From Polyrhizophydium stewartii (lineage: Eukaryota > Chytridiomycota > Chytridiomycetes > Rhizophydiales), in the NCBI GenBank assembly GCA_027604665.1, contig JADGIZ010000578.1:1-11579 (forward strand): a DNA stretch of 11,579 nucleotides. Reading direction: 5' to 3'. A program made the translations under genes and the position numbers. Positions 6,586 through 11,579 of the stretch are shown piece by piece. The first letter of the stretch is position 1. Each line of letters starts with the position of its first letter. The notes under the pieces were generated by a model. The model was not told the DNA's origin. It searched no databases and saw only the letters and a program-made list of their open reading frames with translations.

Positions 6586-9500
6586 TCATTCGTTTGACTC
6601 GACATTGGAGCTTGATCGGCTGCTGCCAGACCGCCGCGAGATGGCGCCACGATTGCGAGCACAAAGCGCAGCACGTCAGCACACAAAAGCACACACACAC
6701 ACACACAAACGCACGAGCGACTGCAGCAAAACAACCCGGCAATCGGACAAACATACCCAAATGCCTTGGCGCTTGTCTTGAAGATGCGCGACCACCACGA
6801 CCCCGACTTTTTCTTGTGCGCAGCAGCCGCGGCCGCAGCGCCGCCCGCGCGCTCCGGGTCCGCATACGGCCCACTCTCGAGCAGCGTGCGCAAGTCATGA
6901 AAGTTGGCCGTGACCAGATGCGCGATGCGTCGGTCGGGCAAGTCGCGCACGCGCTCGTCCACCTCGCGCTCGACCTTGTCAATGTTCTTGACCAAGCACG
7001 TGAACAGGCTCGTGAGATCGGCCTCGATGACGTTGGGCGGGAGTGCGAGTTTGGATACGGACTCGGTGTTGGTCGATGGTGCGATGGTGCCGATCGAGCC
7101 GGCGCCTTTGCCCCCGCGGAGAGCGCCGCCGCCGCTGGAGACGCCGACCGATGCCATGGAGCTGCTGACGCTCTTGGACATCTCGGCAGACGCCGAGAGC
7201 GACTTGGAGTGCGTCGCGTCCTCGGCGAGGCTGGTCGACCCGGCGAGCTGCGAGAGCGGGCTGCGCGGCGGGTACAGATCCTCAGACTTTTTCCGCCGCC
7301 CGGATGCGGTGCTGCCGCCGGGAGGATACAGGCTCGAGCCAGTGCGGTGCGAAGAGGGGTCTGACGCCTGCGGCTTGTGACGGCCCTTGATTGGCGCATC
7401 ATGCGCCTGTGGTGCATGCGGTGCGCTACTTGCAGGCGCGCTCCACACGTCGGCGAGCGATGGCATTGACCGCGACAGACCGCCCTTATACAGCGCCTTT
7501 TTCTTTGGTGCAGCGGCGAGCTGCAGATTCGGCTGCTGCTGCTGTTGCTGATGTTGGTGATGCTTCTTTGGCGTCGATGCCTTGTGGCTCGACTGAGACA
7601 TCTGCTTCTGGTGCTGATTGAGTTGCGAGTTCGACGATACAAGCGACGCTGACGACGCCTGCTTTCGATGCATTCCATGGCCAGATATCGGTCCCGATCC
7701 AGTCTCGGATCCTGCCGCTGCATTGTGCTGCGCGTTGCGGTTGCGCTGCAGCACAGGCGACGACTGCTGCGGCGTCGCCGAGTTGGACTGCCCCGACGTC
7801 GTTTCCGTCTGCGTTTCTATGCCCTCCTGGGCGTGCTCGAGCAGCATCTCCGTCTGCACGTGCTCGACGGGCGACAGCTCGACGGCGCGCGAGATGGGAT
7901 TCGACCGCGTGAGCGTCAGCGACTGCGAGAAGGAAGCTGCAGCCGCCTTGCGTGGGCGGATTGTCGATGCGCCGTCCATAGCATAGATGCCCGCGATCAT
8001 CTGCGCGAGCGCCTGCCCCTGCGGCGTGTTCGGAGTCGCGGGCGTCGCAGGCGTCGCGGGCATCGCAGATACGGCGCTCGTTCCTGCGGATGACGCCTGG
8101 CCGTCAGCCGGATCCGTTTGCTCGGCCAGCGGCGTGTGCGGATGCGAGTCCGGGAGCTTCTTGGAGACCGCGCGCTCGAACGTGTCGTGCCCGCCGCCGT
8201 GCACGTCGCCGACGCCGATGCTCGAGTCGCCGCGCAGAGTGCTCGCGTCGAGCGCGTTCTCGCTCCTGATTGCCCGCTCGGGCACCTTGTCCACGCGCGT
8301 CGGGCCTCGCGACATGGCCGCGGCGCTCTCCTTGGTGATGGTGCTCTGCCGCCCAACAGGCGTGCCGCCGACATCATCGTCGATGCTGAGCACCCCGTCG
8401 CGGTCCTCTTCGCCGCCGCCGCCGCCGCCGCCGTCGCCGCTGCCTGCACTGCCTCCACTGCCGCCGCCGCCGATGCTGGTTCCAGGGAACTCGCTGGCGC
8501 TGCTGTTGCTCGGCTTGAGCGAGTCTGGCGATGCAGCATAGTTGATGTACTCTTTCATCGAGTCGCGGTAGTTCTTGAGGTAGTCGTTGAACGGCATCAA
8601 GTAGTCCTCCTTGTTCCCAAACTCAATGTCGTTGCACAGCGCCGTGAGGAGCTTGCCGCAGAGCACCAGCCCGCGGCGGCGCTGCGGCGTGAGCTTGTCC
8701 GAGAGCAGCAGCGCGTTGGTCTCGGGCGATGTGATGGCCGGCACAAAGAAGCGTAAGAACAAGAACGACCCGACGACCTTTTCGGCGACGGTGAGCCAGC
8801 CCGCCGAGCGCGGCGACGTGCCGAGGGTCGAGAGGTTGCTGTTGGACGCGCGCATGCGGATGTTGGCAAAGCCAATGCCCGAGATGGAGAAGGTGAGTGC
8901 GGTGGGAGACGGCACCGCGTTGGGCGACACGCCGCCACTCGGGCCATAAGCGCTGCCGGCGTAATGCGCGAGCTGGTTCGAAGTGCTGCTGGCGCTGATG
9001 CTGCCGCCGCCGGCGCCGCCACTGCTAGGGCCGATACTGAGAGCGGGCAGCATGCTCACGTTTGCGCCTGCAGCAAGCACGTCGACCATGAAGCTGCTCG
9101 AGTGCGCGAGCTTCTCGGCGGATCTGCTCGGGTCGATGACGATTGAAGGCGCGCTCGGCTCCTGGCTGCCGCTGCTGCCGCTGAGCGGCTGCATCTGCCG
9201 CACGCTGGATGCAACCGAGGTCTGGTTGCGCCGGATGCGCAAGCTGAGCGGCGACGCCGGTGCACCTTCGGCGCCGGGCTCGCCGGCGTGGTGGCGCGAT
9301 CCGACCGAGTCCGCGGCCGACAGGCGGCGCAGCAGCGGCTTCTTGCTGCTTGCGCGCTCGCTCAGCGCGGGACCGGGCAGGCTCGCGAGGCCAAGCGCCT
9401 CCTCGTCCGTGGACCCCATGAAGCTCGGCGCGTGCGGGCTTCCGCTGCACTCGTCGTGCAGCCGGGCGTTGGATCCGGCGATGCTCGACGAGTTTGCCGA

Positions 9501-10897
9501 CGATCCGAGCGGATGCGGCGACGGCAGCGACGCGCCCGGGCTCTGGCTCCCGTCGCGCGCGTCCTTGGTGCCCGCGAGATGCGAGTTGGAGCCGGCGACC
9601 TTGTTCTTCTTTTTGAACGACAGCATGCGCAGCAGCTTGCGCGATCCGCCCGCAGCGCCGATGGACGACGAGCCCATCAGCTGCAGGTTGTCCTGGCTGC
9701 CGTTGGCCGCGTGCGCCGATGCGCTCGGAGTCGCGGCCGCAGAGCTGAGTGCCACGGGCGAGGATACGGTGGCTCCCGTGCTGCTGCTGGATCCGAGCCC
9801 CGCCACCGAGACGCCCATGGCGCTGCTCGACGCGCCAAGAATGCTCGACCCGCCCGACGCGCCGAGCGCCGCGCCGTACATGGACGACCTGCCAAACATG
9901 CTGCTCTTGGACGTGGCGAGGCTCTGCTGCGTGCTCGAGTGCGGCATAAGCGCCAGCGCCTGGTTGCTGGCCGGCGACGCGGCTCGCTTGGCGGTGGCCA
10001 GCCGCGCTCGCTCGGCGATATCGTTGGGCGAGAAGTCGGCCATCTCGTTCACGGTCGTGAGCAGAAAGAAGCACATGCGGCGCAGGCTCGACGGCATGCG
10101 CCGCTTGTTCTCAAAGATGTGCGCAAAGAGCCGTGTGCACGCTGTCTCGAGGTTGCGGCGGTGCTCCTCGAGCTGCTGCTCGGCGGGCGACGCGGTCGAG
10201 TTGGGAGATACGGCAGCGGACGTTGCGCCGGTGTGGCTGGAGCCTGGGTCCGCGCTTGCACTTCCGCCTGCGCCGGCCGGTGTCGACCCCGCGAGCGACG
10301 CAGAATGTGCAGACCCGTGCTGTCCGGCCGCTGTTATGTCTCCAGCGGGCATGTGGGGCGACGCAGTGCTCGCCGATCCGATCCCCGAGTCGACGGTGCC
10401 AGCGGGCGAGGTTACCTTGCCCTTGAGCTTGGCAGGATCGATCTCGCATTCCTCGAGAAGGCCGAATATCCCATTGAGCGGCGCCGTGAGCGAGATGCTG
10501 AGGAAGCCATAGCCGCACGCCTTGGCGAATGCATTGAGCAGCATCGTCGCCATCGAGTTGTCTCGGATGATGTCGCTCAAGTCGCGGCTCTTGCAGACTG
10601 GGGCAGCACAAGATGTGCAGCAACACGAGAGAAGGCGGACCGCAAGTCAGCAGACGCTGCGAGACCGTGCAAGTCTGTCGGTGCGAGCACGCAACTGTAC
10701 TCGACCGCCCGCGTGCGGAAGATGCGCTTCAGAAAGTCCTCGGTCGTGTGCGGGCTGCGATACTTGAGCAGCGTGAGCACGCCCTTAGAGACCGTTGCGG
10801 CCGTGTCGCCCACGAACGGGCTGTGGCACACAATCTCGAGCAGCGCGGCGTTGTCGGCGAGCAGCAGGTCCATCACGCGCTGGTCGTACGGGCTCAT
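6586..10897 (-). CDS. RasGAP-domain protein with split catalytic domain, large and Ser-rich
   Basis: Minus-strand model: 10897-10696, 10597-6757 and 6622-6586; 4080 nt, 1359 aa. The final intron (134 nt) has a GTATGT donor and a GTGCTGACGTG branch site. The first intron boundary is less certain; an alternative is 10691/10589. Residues 1-67 look like the helical start of a RasGAP domain. IIRDNSMAT holds the presumed arginine finger, Arg79. A Ser/Gly insert covers about 130-206. Helices resume at 207-265 (NLETACTRLFAHIFENKRR). A second insert of about 390 residues follows. The domain then ends with FLFLRFFVPAI (Arg683) and EFGNKEDYLMPFNDYL, up to about 754. Next come Gly- and Gln-rich disorder, a conserved-looking helical block at about 1256-1311, and a basic SWWSRIFKTSAK tail. 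RasGAPs speed GTP hydrolysis by Ras at membranes. No C2, PH or SH domains are seen. The N-terminus is probably incomplete, because the ATG at 10897 sits directly after an acceptor-like CATCGCAG. Confidence 0.85.
6620..6624 (-). other. NAGNAG tandem acceptor before last RasGAP exon
   Basis: On the minus strand the acceptor reads TCTGGCAGCAG. Splicing after the first AG (exon from 6622) or the second (exon from 6619) keeps frame and differs by one serine, ending GSRSSSNVESNE or GRSSSNVESNE. Such tandem sites often give both isoforms in other eukaryotes. Confidence 0.5.
6690..6707. repeat. CA dinucleotide microsatellite in RasGAP intron
   Basis: About nine CA units on the plus strand. They lie inside the last RasGAP intron (6756-6623), where the transcript reads as a UG run. 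Confidence 0.85.
7533..7550 (-). repeat. Polyglutamine tract in RasGAP C-terminal region
   Basis: Six consecutive CAG/CAA codons on the minus strand, preceded by an interrupted His/Gln stretch (HHQHQ). They lie within the disordered region after the catalytic domain. Confidence 0.85.
8411..8472 (-). repeat. GCC/GGC trinucleotide tract encoding polyglycine
   Basis: Two runs of plus-strand CCG/GCC triplets are read on the minus strand as glycine, giving Gly-rich patches (GGGGSGG and GGGGGGG) followed by an acidic EEDRDG. They sit shortly after the end of the RasGAP domain. A tract like this is prone to length variation. Confidence 0.8.
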
Positions 10898-11290
10898 CTG
10901 CGATGATGTTGATTAAGATGATGAAGATGCGGGTGAAAGACGGCGCGCGATTTGTGATGCGGAGACAGGCGGCCGCGATGGCCGAGACGGCGGCGACGCG
11001 GCGGGCCGCATCGAGGGGCGTGCGGCGAGGGGGTCGGACCGGAAGCATGCAGGGTGCGTCCCGCATCGGGCGCGGTGCCGGCCAGCATTGCGGGCCGCGC
11101 GGGAGTGCCCGCCCGTCGCAGGCAGAGGCCGCGCCGCCGCGCGGCGAGATGGCGTGGAGCAGCGTTGTCGTCGGCCTCGTGTCAGCAGCAGCGACGGCAT
11201 CGCGGCTCGACGGGCTCATACTCCGGGGGATTCGCAGGTGGCCGGCGCTCCCTCCGCCCCCCCGCATCCCGCTCGCAGGCCGCAACGCAC

Positions 11291-11380
11291 CGCCACGCTG
11301 AGGGCCGACTGCGACGCCCGCGACCTGACGCGCGGGTCCGTCGCGAGTTCGGATGCCGACGCGCAGCGCTTGTGCGACAT
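11291..11380 (-). other. Candidate first coding exon of RasGAP gene
   Basis: From an ATG at 11380 the minus strand reads 30 codons beginning MSHKRCASASEL and ending RASQSALSVA, then a GTGCGT donor at 11290. The phase (0) matches the acceptor just before 10897, giving a 393-nt intron. The Ser-rich composition suits the rest of the protein. The intron is longer than any other in the window, so this is a tentative model that would lengthen the protein to 1389 aa. Confidence 0.35.
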
Positions 11381-11514
11381 GCTGGTGCCGCGGGCAAGCA
11401 GATCCGCTTTCGCCCAGATCCAGACGGCTTTTGCACGCCGGCGGGCCGGCCCACAGCAGCCGGGTGCACGCGGCCGCAACGGCGCGCAAGGGCGGGCGGT
11501 GCGCAAGATACAGT

Positions 11515-11521
11515 CTTTATG
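11515..11521 (-). promoter_or_regulatory. TATA-like CATAAAG upstream of candidate RasGAP exon 1
   Basis: CATAAAG, read on the minus strand, lies about 135 bp before the candidate ATG at 11380 and is one of the few AT-rich strings in this end of the window. The position suits a core promoter but nothing else confirms it. Confidence 0.2.
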
Positions 11522-11579
11522 CGGCGACCGCTGGCCAAACGAAGGGGGAGGGGAAACGGGCGGGCGGGCGCATCAGAAT

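Larger units (their letters stand above)
10898..11579 (-). other. Upstream region of RasGAP gene: probable 5' intron, leader and promoter
   Basis: No complete independent gene is supported in these 682 bases. On the minus strand the region ends in CTTAATCAACATCATCGCAG, a convincing intron 3' end with a branch-like CTTAATC, immediately before the ATG at 10897. This suggests that at least one more RasGAP exon lies upstream. Long open frames on both strands here are Arg/Pro/Ala-rich, typical of GC-rich noncoding DNA. Confidence 0.5.

Noticed and set aside
8411..8472. GC triplet run as a CRISPR-like or regulatory repeat
   Set aside because: It is a simple in-frame glycine codon repeat inside a coding exon, with no spacer structure.
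8983..10916. Two long plus-strand open frames (509 and 542 codons) opposite the RasGAP gene
   Set aside because: They mirror the Ser- and Ala-coding strand, show no domain, and overlap each other in different frames, whereas the minus strand carries RasGAP motifs.
10898..11579. Independent minus-strand protein gene (234 codons open)
   Set aside because: Arg/Pro/Ala-rich with no recognisable motif. It runs through an intron-like 3' end and enters the RasGAP exon in the wrong frame.

Overview
The window looks like a piece of a GC-rich fungal nuclear genome. The evidence is short spliceosomal introns (61-134 nt in the confident models) with GTGNGT-type donors, CTGAC-type branch sites and CAG acceptors, eukaryotic gene families, and no operon structure. 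A degenerate ankyrin-repeat protein with an F-box-like start, next to very GC-rich and Ala/Ser-rich genes, recalls chytrids (Chytridiomycota, for example Rhizophydiales). That placement is inference from recall and was not searched.

Layout: (1) 16-1737, plus strand, an apparently intronless ankyrin-repeat protein whose reading frame is open to the left edge. (2) 2170-4349, plus strand, an eight-exon aldehyde dehydrogenase of the ALDH8A1 / 2-aminomuconate-6-semialdehyde dehydrogenase type, 483 aa after splicing. (3) 4489-5180, minus strand, a RidA/YjgF-family protein resembling 2-aminomuconate deaminase, 140 aa, whose only canonical in-frame splicing needs a 2-nt exon. (4) 5291-6380, plus strand, a two-exon phosphopantetheine adenylyltransferase (Cab4 / PPAT domain of COASY), 335 aa. 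(5) 6586-10897, minus strand, a very large Ser-rich RasGAP whose catalytic domain is split by two long low-complexity inserts (1359 aa as modelled), with a possible extra 5' exon at 11291-11380.

How they fit together: genes 2 and 3 are tail to tail and would catalyse consecutive steps, 2-aminomuconate semialdehyde to 2-aminomuconate and then its deamination, in the catabolic branch of the kynurenine pathway (or 2-aminophenol breakdown). This looks like a two-gene metabolic pair. Gene 3 is head to head with the CoA-biosynthesis gene 4 across 110 bp, probably a shared bidirectional promoter. Genes 4 and 5 converge on a 205-bp spacer holding a palindromic AT element and a TG-rich tandem repeat. 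The long open frames opposite genes 1 and 5 are GC-bias shadows. I saw no tRNA, rRNA, CRISPR array, transposon or viral gene.
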